Of a stretch of 64,000 nt of DNA, positions 10,743-24,119 are shown one piece after another. Made by a program: the position numbers and the translations under genes. Origin of the DNA: Brachionus rotundiformis. Taxonomy: Eukaryota > Rotifera > Eurotatoria > Ploima > Brachionidae. Within the stretch, counting starts at the first letter, position 1. Every line of letters begins with the position of its first letter. Where the stretch lies: positions 1 to 64,000 of the forward strand of contig JAESIW010000071.1 of NCBI GenBank assembly GCA_016802295.1, in the 5' to 3' direction. The notes beneath the pieces were generated by a model. The model was not told the origin of the DNA. It searched no databases and saw only the letters and a list, made by a program, of their open reading frames with translations.

Positions 10743-11689
10743 TTGAAAATGCGAACTAGAATTAAAAAAAAAGATTTTTTTCCATTTTTTTAGACTTGAA
10801 AAAAAAATTTCTCGAAAATTGAAATTTTTTAAAACAAATTACATTAAACATTTTATAAGAATATTATGTAAATTGTTGAGATAAAATTGAAATAACTTTT
10901 CCAACGAGTGTATATATTCTGCTTATAAACGATTTTTATGTTCACATAAAAATGTGAAAAACACTCAAATTAGACTCAGTGTTATAAAAAAAAGCTTAAT
11001 TTAATATAATTGCACGCGTTCATTAAATGCATCTAAAGTCAAGTCCCAATTTTTCTCCATAAATAACAAAAATTATAAAAAATATTTTATTAAATTTTAA
11101 CTCATCTACTAAATGAGTGTTACTAATTTTTTTTCTTTTAATTCAAATAGATAATATTGAACGTGTTTAATTATTAAAAAATGGATATCTTTTAACAACT
11201 TTTAACTTAAATAATTAAAAAAAAAACATTTTTTATCTAAATACAACTAAAGACATAAAAATAGTTCTTCCTTTATTAAACCGAGACACCTTTTATTCAG
11301 ATTTTGTTTATCTAAGTTGTTCCTGGTAGAACGGTTCTGCTTCTCAAGTATTCTCTATCTTTTAATTAAGTTCAAGAATTTCAAGTCAAGTGGAGTTTCT
11401 ACTAAATTATAAGTCACTAACAAAGCAGTATTTAAAAGTACTTGGTATGATTCGGTCAAAATAAATAATTGTTAACTTCTTTATGGCAAAAAGTTCAAAT
11501 ATCAGTAAGACACGGAAACAAATTTATTGATGTTAATTTCACTTTGGCATTGGAAACATTTTTAGCATGATTAGATAAAACAAAAATAGTTTTTATCCAT
11601 TATCCAATATTTTTCTCACAATTTTAGGAATAAACTATTAACTTAACCAAGTTCTGTTAGTTTACTATTGCCTCTTGCATTTAAGCCAC
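10743..11689. other. Intergenic
   Basis: Upstream region of the carrier gene. AT-rich to about 11275. From there G+C rises slightly, with no open frame, and the sequence runs into the LINE remnant. No RNA gene or other element was recognised. Confidence 0.5.
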
Positions 11690-11980
11690 TGTTGGTCCCG
11701 TAATTTTTTCCTTATTCGCTTCTTTTGGAGCATTTAGTCATTCCTTTTGATTTTTACTCAAGTCGATCTTTATATTTACTCATGTCTTCTATTGGTCATT
11801 TTTAATTTAGGTCTCTGTTTGGTATAAGTGTTTTTCTAATTCTAAGTACATATCCAAGCTACCACAGACCTTTTTTTTGATGCACTGACTCACTGGTTCT
11901 GAATATTTTCTTTTGTATAATTCATCGTTTGACAATCTCTGAAACCAGCTTTCTCTGGCTAATGCCAGAATTTAAAAATT
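11690..11980 (-). mobile_element. Decayed non-LTR retrotransposon, C-terminal end of ORF2
   Basis: On the minus strand an interrupted frame reads ARESWFQRLSNDELYKR then SEPVSQCI. After a shift in a poly-A tract it continues LW*LGYVLRI. This is the familiar post-RT region of many LINEs: a segment like I-S-N-E-D-L-Y-K-R-T, then R-R-R-L-R-W-L-G-H-V-L-R-M. Stops and at least one frameshift show it is dead. The downstream Lys/Arg-rich part seems to continue to about 11690 in degraded form. The clade is not resolved. Confidence 0.6.
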
Positions 11981-12299
11981 GATTTAGCTGTATTTATGAA
12001 CATCCTAGTCGAGATATCAGATAGTTCTTAGACTCAATTGTTTTATATAGATATGAGGATGAGTATGATGGAGAAAAGAGACTTAAGTTTACCTTTTTTT
12101 TATCATTATTTAAAAATAGATATTCATCTTAAATTAAATTATAATAATAATTTGGCGAATAAAAAAATTTAATTAAATAAAAGCTTTGATTTAATATGGT
12201 TTAATAAGAAAACGTAAAATTTAAAATTTATTTGTTTTATTAAAGAATAATGTTATTAGAATGAGCAGAAAAATATTTCTAAAAAAATGACTGTTTGCT

Positions 12300-15200
12300 T
12301 TATAGACATACAATTTTATCTGATTTGGCAATTCTAATTTTAGCAATCATAGATTCTAAATTCTTTTTAAATAAATTAATATTTGATTTATCGAGTCTAA
12401 TTCTATTTTCCAGTTCTAAATTTAAACTTCTTAAATGTTCAATCTTCTCATATTTTTTATTAATTTCTTCTTTTTTTTTCATTATTTTGTCCATCAACTT
12501 AACCAAGTTAATTATTGTTTCCTCATTAGTTGATTGTTTTAAATTTTGAGTAAAATTCTGGAAAACTTTTTCAATTATTTCAATTTTATTCTTTACCAAA
12601 GCAATATTTTCTTTGCCAGCATTCACCTTGTGCTTGAGATCTGTTTCGTTTAAACTTTTAAAAGAGGCTTCTTTTTGACCCATCACATTATCGACTTCAT
12701 ATTTGACCAAAGTTAGCTTTGATTTTAAAGATGCCAATAATTTGCCAATTTGAGTGTGTATTACATCAATATAACCTAAAGATTTTTCAACACCTTGTAA
12801 CCTCGGCTCTGTGAAATTAATATCTAATTCAGTTTTGTCTAAATTATTGCTCATGTTTCGAATTAATTGTGTTATTTTGTCTGGTTTGATCATTTTGGTG
12901 AAATTAAAACTATTTTTCTTTTCCGAATCTTGCCTAATTAAATCAAATCTTGATTTATTTTTCAAATTTGACTCATTTATTGCAATTAATTCTAGCATTA
13001 AATTGAAATCGTTTTCAGAATTTAGTTCCCTGGACTGGATAACTTTGCTGGTTAAATAATCAACTTGCTGAATATTTGACTGATACTTATCACTTAAATT
13101 AAACATCTCATTAATTGAATTTTTAATAAATATTTTCTCATTTTCATATTTATTCAGATCATTGTCAAGTTTTATTTTTAAAGATTCTAGTTCTTGGTTG
13201 AAATTTTTATAACCAAGCCGGCCAGAATTGAGCTGGGCAAGAGTTTTTTTAATTTCAGAGCTTTTTTTATCATAAACTTGATTTAATCTCTCTGTCAAAT
13301 TTTGGTATTTTGAATAAGAATTGACAAAGCTATTGCATCCAATGCCACAAGTGTCACAACCTATGCCTCCACAAGCATTTGAACAATCTGTCGAATCAGA
13401 CCCACATACCTGAAAAATTTAAATGGTTAGAATCTAGAATAGAGATGTCTGGAAAGACTGCTTACCACTTGATTTAAATTTGAAATGTTTTTTTGAAGTT
13501 GAAGTAACATGGATTCATATAAAACCTGCAATCTCTTGCTACTCTCAGTAAAATTATGATATTTACCTACGTTTGACATTAGTTGGTTATTAGCTGAGTC
13601 TAAATTGGAAGTGAGTATTGACTCAAATTCGGAACATAATTGTTTAGCTTCATCGAAAGACTGGTCAGATAAAAATAAAGATATTTTAATCGAGTCAATG
13701 GCGCCTTAAACCAAAAACCAAATTATAAAAAAGATAACTAAAATTTTTAATAGTTACTAACCTTGGAAAAAAGATTCCCTAAAGTCAATTGCTTGTCTTA
13801 AATAAGAATCAATTTTGGTACGATTTGATTGATAATTGTTATAAAGAAAAATATAACTAGAATTAAGAGAATATATGTCTGACTTGTCTTCTGCCAATTG
13901 TTTAAAATCCTCCATTTTTGATCTTGAAATAAAACAGTCAAATTATTTATAAATTATTTTTAATTTAATTTACTTTAATTTATCAAGAGAGAATTTAATC
14001 TTATTTAGATTGGTATCCGATAAGTTAAATTCAATTGCTTTTTTTAAGTCTTCTAACTTAATGGTCATCTTTTCATACTCATTTTGAAAACTTGTCAAAT
14101 TATTTTTATTTCTATTTAAAGTATAAAAGTCCAGAGAATTTTTCTCCAAATTTTTTAAATAGTCATTAAAGCTGAATATGGTCTTGTCCCAATTATCAAA
14201 GCATTCACCACACTTTTTACAAAAAGGAGCAGTTCCAGTAGTTCCTCGATCACACTGATCACAATGGTAACCAATTACACCACTTATGCATTTACACTGA
14301 CCAGTAGCTTTGTCACACTGTTGACTGGAACTTCCATTAGATGAACATTGACATTCTAATTATTAAACGTATAAAATTTATCTTTATTTAATTATTCAAA
14401 AAGATACTTTTGCATCCGATGAAAGGATTTCCCCATTCGCCGAATGGACATTCATCACATCTACGACCAGACCTTCCTGATACACATGGACATTGACCTG
14501 TTTTTTGATCACATTGAGTTGAATTAAAAATTGTTCCACTTATGTCACAGTCACACTCAATACAGCCATTGCCACTTGCCAAGTTCCAATAATTTTGAGC
14601 GCATTCGTCACAATTTTTACCAATCACTTTCGGCAAGCATTCACAAAAACCAAATTCAGAATTGCAGCTAGAATTTCGAATTGTTCCTAGTTGATTGCAT
14701 TGACAAGGTTTACAGTCATGATTCAATGCATTACCATAGAAACCATTTTGGCATTGTTCACAATTAAAGCCATCTGTATTGTACAAACAGTTTAGACATT
14801 GTCCTGTTTGTTTATCACATATTTCTAAACTATTTTCATCAACATTTCCATTACAATTACATTTTGTGCACTTTCCGCCTTTTTCTAAAGGGTTTCCGAA
14901 ATAAAAATTGTCACATTTATCGCATCTATGTCCAACATATCCTTCTAAACAATTACAATTTAAGATTTTTTTTGCCGATTCATAGCTACATGAATTGGCG
15001 AAATTGTTTCCATTTATTCCAGGACAATTGCATGGTTTGCAGCCTATACCATCTTTTGGAGAACCATAATACCCCACTTTACACCGCTCACAGTTCCATC
15101 CATCTGTATTATCCCTGCAATTTATACACTGACCATTTGATTGACATTCATTGCTAAATCCATTACATTGACACTTGCGGCATTTTGGTGGATCAAAATA

Positions 15201-18200
15201 GCCCAATTGACACTCTTTACAAGTCTTACCTAAGTTATTTTCTCTACACGCACACTGACCCGTGGTCAAATCACAATAGTTACTAATAGAGCCATGTGAA
15301 TCACAATTACAAGCTAATTTTATTTTTTAAATTCAAAAAAAAATTTTTAAATTTATTTATAATTAATTACGGATGCATCCAAGACTTGAAAATCCCCAAG
15401 AAAATGGATCACATTTATCACATTGACGACCATTTACATTTGATCGACAACTGCATTGACCACCAAAAGCGTCACACTTAATATCACCTGATCCAGTTAC
15501 ATTACCTTAATTTAAAATTTCTAATTTAGCTTTATAAAAGATTTTTGAGTAGTCTACATTGACAAGGCAAAAGGCCAAAAACACTGGATGTTATAATGCA
15601 CATTAGTTTATCACATTTTTCACTTTTGGTTCTTGGTAAACTTAAATACTTGTCTCTACAATTTAGTGCTGATTTAAATTCGTCATTTAAGAATCCAATT
15701 TGATTTTTGAATAATTCAAAATTAGGAATAAAAATTATCTTAAGATAACATTATTAAATTTAGATTAAGAAAATTTAAAGAATTTTTTAATTACAGAATC
15801 TATTAATATAAATAAGGCCTCTGTGGCTGAGCTGTAATTAATTATTTTGGATTTTTTAAATACAGTTATCTCTATTTCATAGCTGTGATGCTTTTCGAAA
15901 CAATAATTCGAATAAATTAATCCGTTTGTTTTGACTTAAATAATATAATTAATTAAGTTTAAGAAAGTTAATTTAATTTCGTATTTAATTTACAAATGTT
16001 AATAAGTGACGTTTTTTGTTCAATTTTATTCTGATGAGACTTCAATTGTTGGCATATTTTGTTTGAGGAATAATGGTCTTTGACGCCATAATCCGTGATA
16101 CGAATTTGAATTTGGTCAAGAGTTGGTTTTAATGCGTATCTAAGATAAATATCAAAAATGGCACTTTCATAATTGTGCTCAAATTTTAGCTTAAAAATAG
16201 CTCCTTCGAAGCATCGTAAATAACCTAAGCCAGTCCATACCATATTTTGTTCCAATAAATTTTGTTTTTTATTTATGTTGGTCAAGTTATTGACAAAAAT
16301 TGACTCTTCCGCTTCGTATATTAAATAATCAACGTTGGGACAAAAAAAACCATCTTCTATTTGAGCACAATTTTGTCCCTTGAAATTCGGCTTGCACTTA
16401 CACTGACCAGTTATTGGATCGCATGGATCCAAATACGAAAAAGATAATGAGCAATTACAGGGTGAACAGCCATCCTTTTTATTCCCCGATAGTCCGTAAA
16501 ATCCTGGTTTACATCTGTCACATCTTTCACCTTCGACATTTTTTTTACATCGGTATATTTCACCAGACATCGGATCACAGCCTTTGTTTTCAATTGTACC
16601 ATTTATTTCCACATTACATTCTATAAGTAAAATTTAGAATAGATTTTTTTTAATGGAATCAATATTTATTAATTAATTAATTAATTAATAAACAATATCT
16701 TAGAAAGAATTTTTATAATTTTAATTTGATAGTAAAAATGTCTGGCCTATAAATTGAGTCAAGCTTCCAAGTCATCAAAAATGAAAAAATATTTTGATCA
16801 TCTATGGCCAAACAAGTACCAAATCGAAAACCAGACAATCAATATAAGAAAATTCAGCAATATAATTACAATTTTTTTTCCAATTTATTTAAATATTAAA
16901 ATTAAATTGGATATTTAATTTTCATTCATAATGACTTTATTTTAGATAACTAAATGGAAATGCTATTATTTGACTTTATACAATTAACAATTGATTTTTT
17001 TAAATCAATTTAATTATTTGAAAATTCAAAATTTCACCATTATCTTATATGTAAATATGTCCATGGTCATCAATAATTATTAAATATTAAATTTCAAATT
17101 TTTGAATAAAATCTTAAATACTTGTGCATCCATCTGGGTTAGATCCGTCCAAATTCCAGTATCCTGGCTTACAAGCATCACACTTATCTCCAACTACATT
17201 TACTTTACATTCACATTCATTCGAGTTACACTCAAAATCCTTTGATCCATTTGAATTACAATTACAAGCTTTTAAAAAACTTAATTATCATTTAAATTTA
17301 ATGGTAGAAAAAGGGATTACGTTTGCAGGCTCTAGGATCCGAAAAAGGAAGAGAATTGTCGTGGTAATAACCAATTTGGCACTTGTCACAATTAAAACCT
17401 TGAGTATTGTGCATACAATTATCACATACACCACCAGAAGTTTGGTTAGTTTGAGCAAATCTATCCGCACTGAAATGACAACTAAACGCGTGACCATTGC
17501 ACTCACACTTTTTGCATACATTGGCTTCATTATGGCTACCAGGTACCCAAAGATGGTCATTGAACAAAGGCAAACACCTTTCACAATTATTTCCTTCAGT
17601 GTTATGTTCGCATAAACATTTTGAATGAACCATTCTTTCCAATGCTAAGTGATCATACTCTACATCTTCCATTTGTGTGCATAGACTGGCATGTCCATTA
17701 CAGAAGCATGAACCCATTACTCGAATTTCATTAATTGCGTAAAAGTACTTCATCATTACGTTCTTACTTTTAGACATATGCTGATCACCGAACATTAACA
17801 GCTCGGTAAAATGAAATCTTATATTGGTCATTTTTATATGTGAGGTGGGATCTTGGTCATTCTTTAGACTAAAACCAGAGAGAGGGCGATAAATGAGTTC
17901 ACGCTGATCAAATTTGGAATATCGCTCTGTACACTTAGGCTCATAAAATAAAGAAGTCTGAATGGGTATATTGGGAAAATAGTGTTTACAATTGCTCGAA
18001 TAATAAGCAATTGGTTGCCATGTGACACCATAATCGGATGACTTTTCGATTACCAGGGCTCCCGGAGGGTAGGATTTGAAATTAATATAAATATTAGATA
18101 AGAGAAATTGCGATTCCAAATCAAACTGAATGTAGACGTTTTGCTGACCATTTTCTGCCTGCCACCATTTCAATGCCAGTTCATTTTTATTGGGTCTGTT

Positions 18201-18758
18201 AAGAAATATTACATTTTCAATCCGGTGGCTTTTCGGATTGAAAATATGATGAAATTTTTGCATTGAATTACACAACATACACTTAAATCCTTTGATATGA
18301 TTGTTTTCTGAGTAAAAAAATGTTCTGTCTGGGACATCAAACCCGGTCATATTTTGGTCAAGTATACAAAATCGCTCTGCTTTGTGAAGACCGCAAGTTG
18401 AGTTTGCATAAATAAAATTTGATCTACCTATTAATAGGTTTCCTATTCGGAAACAGGACTTATCTCTACAATTAAAGGCTTTAAGAAAATTGAGGCTTTT
18501 TTTAAAATATTTTGTCCGATAAGGACCAGGATTTCTGATCAAATATTTTCCATTGAAAGTTTCATTTTTTTCACGCATTTTTCTCTCTAAAAAATTTTCC
18601 AAATGCCGGAAAGGCCTAAATTCAATTGAGCTACTTTGTATCACATTCCATGATATTGACCAAGGCACAAGAGCTTAAATTTTAATTTTTATAAAGGAAA
18701 ATATAAATTCTTAAGTACTTAGGCCGAGTATTGTGAATATGAACCGGTCAGCTACCAT
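12300..18758 (-). CDS. LAMB1: Laminin subunit beta
   Basis: Basement-membrane glycoprotein chain. Thirteen exons: 18758-18719, 18673-17321, 17268-17122, 16620-15994, 15934-15795, 15738-15558, 15505-15371, 15313-14408, 14355-13974, 13922-13762, 13704-13571, 13525-13466 and 13409-12300. The product is 1791 aa, almost exactly the length of vertebrate beta1. Exon 1 supplies the start of a signal peptide (MVADRFIFTILGL). A laminin N-terminal domain follows (LLIGRSNFIYANSTCGLHK), then EGF-like LE repeats beginning CFCNGHASLC, a beta-type laminin IV domain (DYLIYEAEES) and a second LE array. The coiled coil is interrupted by a Cys-rich beta knob (VCGSDSTDCSNACGGIGC) and ends at a C-terminal ..VCL, the Cys that pairs with the gamma chain. 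The beta class is clear; beta1 versus beta2 is not, and the symbol is given only as the nearest. Introns are mostly about 50 bp; intron 3 is 501 bp. Confidence 0.95.
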
Positions 18759-19684
18759 TTATTAATTTTTTTTCCAATAGGTTTTAAAAAATCTAAAAGT
18801 ATTAAGAAAATATCAACTGTTTGATCTAAAAATAAAAACTCAAATATTTATTAAATTAATCAAAAATATAATATGAAAAAATATAAAAAATAAGTGGCTA
18901 GATTGATTCAGACATGTTCTCAAAACAAATTTTGTTATTTAAATGACCTAGGACAAAATTGGTCAGGTAAAATTTAACAACAAAAATTTTTTGCTTATAT
19001 TACCCAATAATGATATTTTAAAATTGTATTCTAAATTTATGTCATCTAAGACTAAATAAGATATTAACCTTTGCTACAAGAGCTAAGCTTTTTTTTGTAT
19101 ATTTGAATAAGTAATTTGATTTTTTTAGTGAATATATTATTTTTTCCTTTTTTAAAAACCGATTATTTAAATTCGGTCTATTAAATTCACTGAGACGATT
19201 AGATAAATAAAAATGATGGAACATTTTAGTACAGAAAATAAAGATTTGCGCTTTTTAGATTTGAATAAATCATATTTTATCTTTTATTTATCTTATCATT
19301 TCAATAGGTATAACATTAAAATTTTAGATTCAATTTAAGATTTGTTTATATTCTGGTTGTATTATTTAGAACAAAAAAATGGAACCATTAATTTTCATGC
19401 TTTTTCCGTTCAAGTCAGAGTGTTTATTCCAACAATTAAAAAAAATCTTATTCTCATGATAAAAGAAATTTAATATAATTTATATTTATCGTATCATTGT
19501 TAAGTTTAAGAGATATATTTTATTCAAAATAATTGTACTTGTCAATAAGGATTTTAATTATAATATTTAACAAGTTTTTGTTTTTTTATTATCTGTTTGA
19601 GTTTGAATTTCAATTTATTTTATTTTATAAAAATAGGATACTTATTTTTGAATAATTAAATAGAACTTTAAAAAGTTTAAATAA
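18759..19684. other. Intergenic upstream of laminin
   Basis: AT-rich, all frames closed apart from short low-complexity runs. No gene, RNA or repeat recognised. The laminin promoter should lie in the first few hundred bases. Confidence 0.5.
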
Positions 19685-20075
19685 AAAATTACACCTGTCT
19701 ACCCCCCTAGCAAGAAAGACGCAAAGATACTCCAGCAGGAGCAGAGAAGGACCATTAGAAATTGGCTTTGCCACCTACATTGACAGACGCCGAATCCGTC
19801 AACAAGTTCAAGAACGGATACGACGCATTCCGGTCTAGTCAGCAATCATGAAGATGAGCATTTATTTATAAAATTTTTCTCTTACAGCTTTTTCTATCGA
19901 GATTCTTAACTCTTATTTTGACCTAAAAATTCAAACAGGATTTCTTTTTTTAAGTATTTTTCTTCTATGTTTTATGTGCAAGGAGCTACCATAGGTGACC
20001 TACTAGGAGGTCACCTCCGCAAGCTAGTCTTGCTGTAGCTTATATATATAATATCATTATTATTATTAAAAAATG
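19685..20075 (+). mobile_element. GC-richer relic with (ATT)n tail, probably a 3' fragment of a non-LTR element
   Basis: An island of normal base composition (19690-19855, then 19980-20040) inside very AT-rich DNA. It ends in GCTTATATATATAATATC followed by an ATT/TTA microsatellite, the kind of tail seen at 3' ends of RTE/CR1-like LINEs. Short peptides can be read but none is diagnostic. The composition contrast and tail are what is seen; the retroelement assignment is inference. Confidence 0.35.
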
Positions 20076-21402
20076 CTAGCGGACCGGTTCATACTCACAA
20101 TATTCGTAATTATTCCTAGTAGAAATGATTTGATTTTAGTAAATTTGAAATATTGATAAATCATTTTTTATACCAGATTTTTGAGATGAAGTTGAAATTT
20201 TAAAATACTTTTATTTAAGATTTGATTTATATTTAATGATAGTTTTTTATTTCTCAAAATAAAAATATAAAATATCGAATTTTTTAAAACTAATTATTTA
20301 AAATTTTAATTAAATGCACTTTTCACAACTAATTAACTCCATTAATGCCAAATTGAACAAACTTATTTTAATTTTCGTCTTTTTTCCAAAACTGATCATT
20401 TTTTGAGCAAACAAACAAACCAACATTGTTAAATGTTTGATCCTGAGATATGCTAATTGTAATTGCAAACGACAATCTGAATGGAAATTGAATCCATCTG
20501 ATTCAAACGTCAGCACCATTATACCTTTGAGCTTGTGGAAAAAACACATCTTTTAATTAAGATAAAATGTGAACTTCTTAATAGAAGCATTCGTGAGCAT
20601 TTTGAAGTATTAAACTTCTGAATATTAGAAAACCATAGCCTAGCTTAAGACATTCTTAATGAGTCAACTTTTAACTTTTTGAAAATTTTAATTTCTAATG
20701 CCGGACACCAATTTGGTATTATTCCCAAAATAAATGTTGGTATACTTTTTTAACTTTCAAAAAATCAATAATTTATTTATACTTATCGTGACGTTATTCA
20801 CAGTTCTAATTTTAATTTAAATTAAAGTCTATTGACCATTGCGTTTCAATCTTTCTATTTCTAATTATTAGATTTCAATCTTTGTACTTTATTACCTTAT
20901 AGATAGATGTGCTTACTTTTATTGAAGCAGCTTTTTCTAAAATATTCTCCAAAAGTAAAACAAAAATAAAGCATTAAGTTAGGCCCAATATATTATTGTA
21001 ATTGTAGTAGTGTAATTGTCATTATTGTTTTTAAAATAAATATAAATTAATTAAAAAGAGGTTCTCTTCATTTACTTATCATATTAGGATAACATACGTT
21101 TTTCAAGACTATTTTAAATCAATTTTTTGTACCATTAAGATTAAACACATTTTAAATAAATAAAAACTTTTTTGATTAACTTGTTACTCATTTATTATGT
21201 CAGAACAGCACAAACAAAATAGATATAGCAAAAATTATATTTATTTGAGAAAGAAAAATTGTAATTTACAAATATTGATTTAAAGGAAAACCTAAATTAT
21301 AAATCAAATGTTCGATTTTTATCCAAAATAAAAAAAAAGTCTAAAAATAAATTTCCAAGCTAAACGGGTTTTAAACACCTAAAAACCATGTATGATCAAA
21401 AA
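20076..21402. other. Intergenic
   Basis: AT-rich. A 79-codon open frame on the minus strand at 20310-20549 has no recognisable domain and no spliced extension, so it is not called. The 3' UTR of RNF168 probably occupies the last 100-200 bases. Confidence 0.45.
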
Positions 21403-22431
21403 TTAAACTTTGGCTCTTCTAGGCCTCAATCTTCTAATTAAACTAGCATTTTCTTCACCAATTGAGCTCGACACCTCGTTTGTGTCATTCAAACTACTTG
21501 AATCCGATTGTCTAATACTGGAATTAGAAGATTCATTCGAAGCTGTTTCATTGTATCTAGACCTGGTGGCTCTTGGGTGTGACTCGTCAGATTGGTTTGA
21601 AGAACGGGCCGAATTTCGGTGCTTCCGTTTTGCCCTACGACTTGGCTCAGTCGTGTTTGCTTCATTTGGAGACCGAATCGGACTGCTATTTTGATCCATG
21701 GAATTAACTCTTTGAATTAAATGACTATTTAAATTGTTTATCTGTCGACTTATGGTGTTTGTGTTGGTCAGAGGTCTGAATGGCTGGTCTGAACTGGATC
21801 TCTGAATCACTGGTGTATTGTTTAACATGCTTATATAGTCATTTAGTGACAAGCGTTCTTCTTCTTCAATTAACTTTTGAATTAATTCGAGGCTTTGCTT
21901 TTCTTCGTTCTCTTTTTCTAGGCGAATTCGTTCCTGTTCCTTGCGCAAATACTCTTGGTATTCCTTGCGTATTTCGCCTGGTTGAGAGCACGAGTGATTT
22001 TGTTCCAATGCTGGGCCCAGGCCCTTTTTTTGATCCTCGATTTCTTGGGCAATTATTTGCGCTGTTTTGCCTTCAAGGCGATTTTTTATCTCTTTGGCAA
22101 AGTGTTTTTGAATGAAATCCCAACGCTCGTGGTTAACAAGCGTGTTGGAATTGGCCGCGTTGCGATACCATGTTGAGATGCGTTGCCGGCACATGGGGCA
22201 TAGAAAGTTGGTTAGATCGGTCATGGATTTAAAGCATGGAAGACAAAGCTCGTGACCACATGGCATGGTGACTGGCTCGATGCAAATATCCAAGCAAATT
22301 GGACAAGTGACGTCGGATAAAGTGCAGTCTAGTGGAGAATGATCGGCTTTTTCAATGATAGGTTGTGATTTTGGTGTTGCCACGGTCTTTCGGGTCGATG
22401 AGCGTGTACTCACCCTGCGTTTCAAAGACAT
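21403..22431 (-). CDS. RNF168: RING-type E3 ubiquitin ligase, RNF168/RNF169-like
   Basis: Single exon, 342 aa from the ATG at 22431. N-terminal C3HC4 RING: C43, C46, C58, H60, C63, C66, C78, C81, containing PVTMPCGHELCLPCFKS and CPMCRQRISTW. As in RNF168, the RING is followed by NTLVNHERWDFIQKHF. Then comes a long Glu/Arg helix containing RKEYQEYLRKEQE and LELIQKLIEEEERLSL, matching the ubiquitin-binding UMI/MIU plus LR-motif region. The C-terminal third is Ser/Asn/Arg-rich and disordered. RNF168 ubiquitinates H2A at K13/K15 near DNA breaks. It is shorter than the human protein (571 aa), as expected if the second MIU is missing. Nuclear role by homology. Confidence 0.85.
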   Translation of the reverse strand: MSLKRRVSTRSSTRKTVATPKSQPIIEKADHSPLDCTLSDVTCPICLDICIEPVTMPCGHELCLPCFKSMTDLTNFLCPMCRQRISTWYRNAANSNTLVNHERWDFIQKHFAKEIKNRLEGKTAQIIAQEIEDQKKGLGPALEQNHSCSQPGEIRKEYQEYLRKEQERIRLEKENEEKQSLELIQKLIEEEERLSLNDYISMLNNTPVIQRSSSDQPFRPLTNTNTISRQINNLNSHLIQRVNSMDQNSSPIRSPNEANTTEPSRRAKRKHRNSARSSNQSDESHPRATRSRYNETASNESSNSSIRQSDSSSLNDTNEVSSSIGEENASLIRRLRPRRAKV

Positions 22432-24119
22432 TGTCAAATGATAGTCATGAAATTTTTATTATCAATTATTGTTAAAAATAAAAATTATAATGATTATTCT
22501 TTAGGTTTCGTTGGATTTAATTTGAATTAATAAATTCGCGCCATTTTTTAAGTATCGCTTGTCTGCTCTCATTATTATTTTTTAATTTCCACATTAGGTG
22601 CAAAACTAACTTAACAGTAGTTTAGCAAGTCAATTTTTTACCTCATCAAACGCATCTTATTCAAATCAGTAGCTGACTTTTTATAGATCATTCATTTTTT
22701 AGTAGTTCCTTGGTTACTTTTATTGTTTTCGGCAAAATTTTTATACAAAATAATATACAATTAAATAATTTTTAATTTCTCCCAAAACAACATATCATCT
22801 TAGCTTCGTTCTAGATTAAAGACACTGTACAATTAATCATACAGTAAATTGTATTTTAAAAAACTACTTTAAATTTTAACCAGATGATAATTATCCAGTT
22901 TCTAGTCATATTTTACTTTTATCGTAAATTAAAAGAATGCATTCGAATTAGCAAGCTCCGAGTTTAATTTTTTTATTTTCAATTAAGTCAATATTTAGTC
23001 AATTTGATTTAATATAATCATAAAAATTATATTAATCTTGAAAAATTAGATAATTTAATTATTTTTATTCAGGATAATGATAAAATATAACTTTTTTTAC
23101 TTAAATTTTTGAAAATTTTATTTTTAATTGATTATTAATATATACTCGATTTTTAATTTAAATAATAAAAAATTTCTTAATATTTATTATATTTCTATTA
23201 AAATAGAAACTAAATCTATTGACTGAATGGAAAGAGCTAAGTGTCCATTCCAACTAAACTCAGTCTAATCTACTTTTTAAATAAGTATATATATCTCATA
23301 CATTAAGTTATAATATTTTTTGATTTTTTTATCACAAAACTTTGACTTTAATGGTAAACATCTATTGTTTTCCGAAAGTAAATTATAAAATAATTTCTAT
23401 TTTATTTTTTTATTTGAATATTTCTATTTAAAACATTCGGAATCTTTACTATTATACAAGAATGTAAATTAGTAAATAGGAAATTCTATTTTTGTTTTTC
23501 TTAACCTATATTAATTTTTCTAAGAAATTTAAAAAAAACAAATCAACATTTTCTTACTTACAAAATAGTATATTTTTGATAAAAAGCACTCTGAATTGTT
23601 TGCAATAGATTAAATTCTATTTATTCCATTTAAATTTCTGAAATATGATTTTTTCGAGACAATAATGTTATTTTAGCAAACCTGGTACAAACTAAAGATT
23701 TTAAGATTAAATTTTAATATGCCTGAAGCAGTTTTTGATTATATGTTAGTAAAAAAATGAGGAAAAGTAGGCGTTTTTTAAATATAATTTTTATTTCGTA
23801 TATTAAAATTATTATTTTTTGGTCAAGATCAAAAAAAATTTCTTTTTACTTTTTTTCGAACATTTATAGCTAAAAAGAAGATAATCATGTGTATTTACCT
23901 TCAGGCTTAAGGACTAAATCTTTTAGCGAGTAATAAAAATTACGCAATATTAGGTAAAGCAAGGGGTTGATGGAAATTTGAAAAAAAATAAATTAGTAAG
24001 ATATTTTTTTATTTCAAATTTGATAAAAATAAAATTAAAAAAAATAAATGAACCCTTTTTTCAAGTGTTTAATTGGTATTTAAAATTAATTAAATTTTCC
24101 AAATGAACATAATTAGGCT
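22432..24119. other. Intergenic
   Basis: About 1.7 kb of very AT-rich DNA between two minus-strand genes. I found no exon, RNA gene or repeat. A short imperfect inverted repeat, GACTGAATGG..CTCAGTC, sits near 23220-23270 and could form a hairpin; its significance is unknown. Confidence 0.5.

Noticed and set aside
16660..16695. (TTAA)n-type simple repeat in laminin intron 3
   Set aside because: Simple-sequence A/T slippage; no evidence of function.
20310..20549. 79-codon minus-strand frame (MCFFHKLKG..)
   Set aside because: No homology, no spliced partner exons and no conserved motif. Slightly higher G+C alone is not enough to call a gene.
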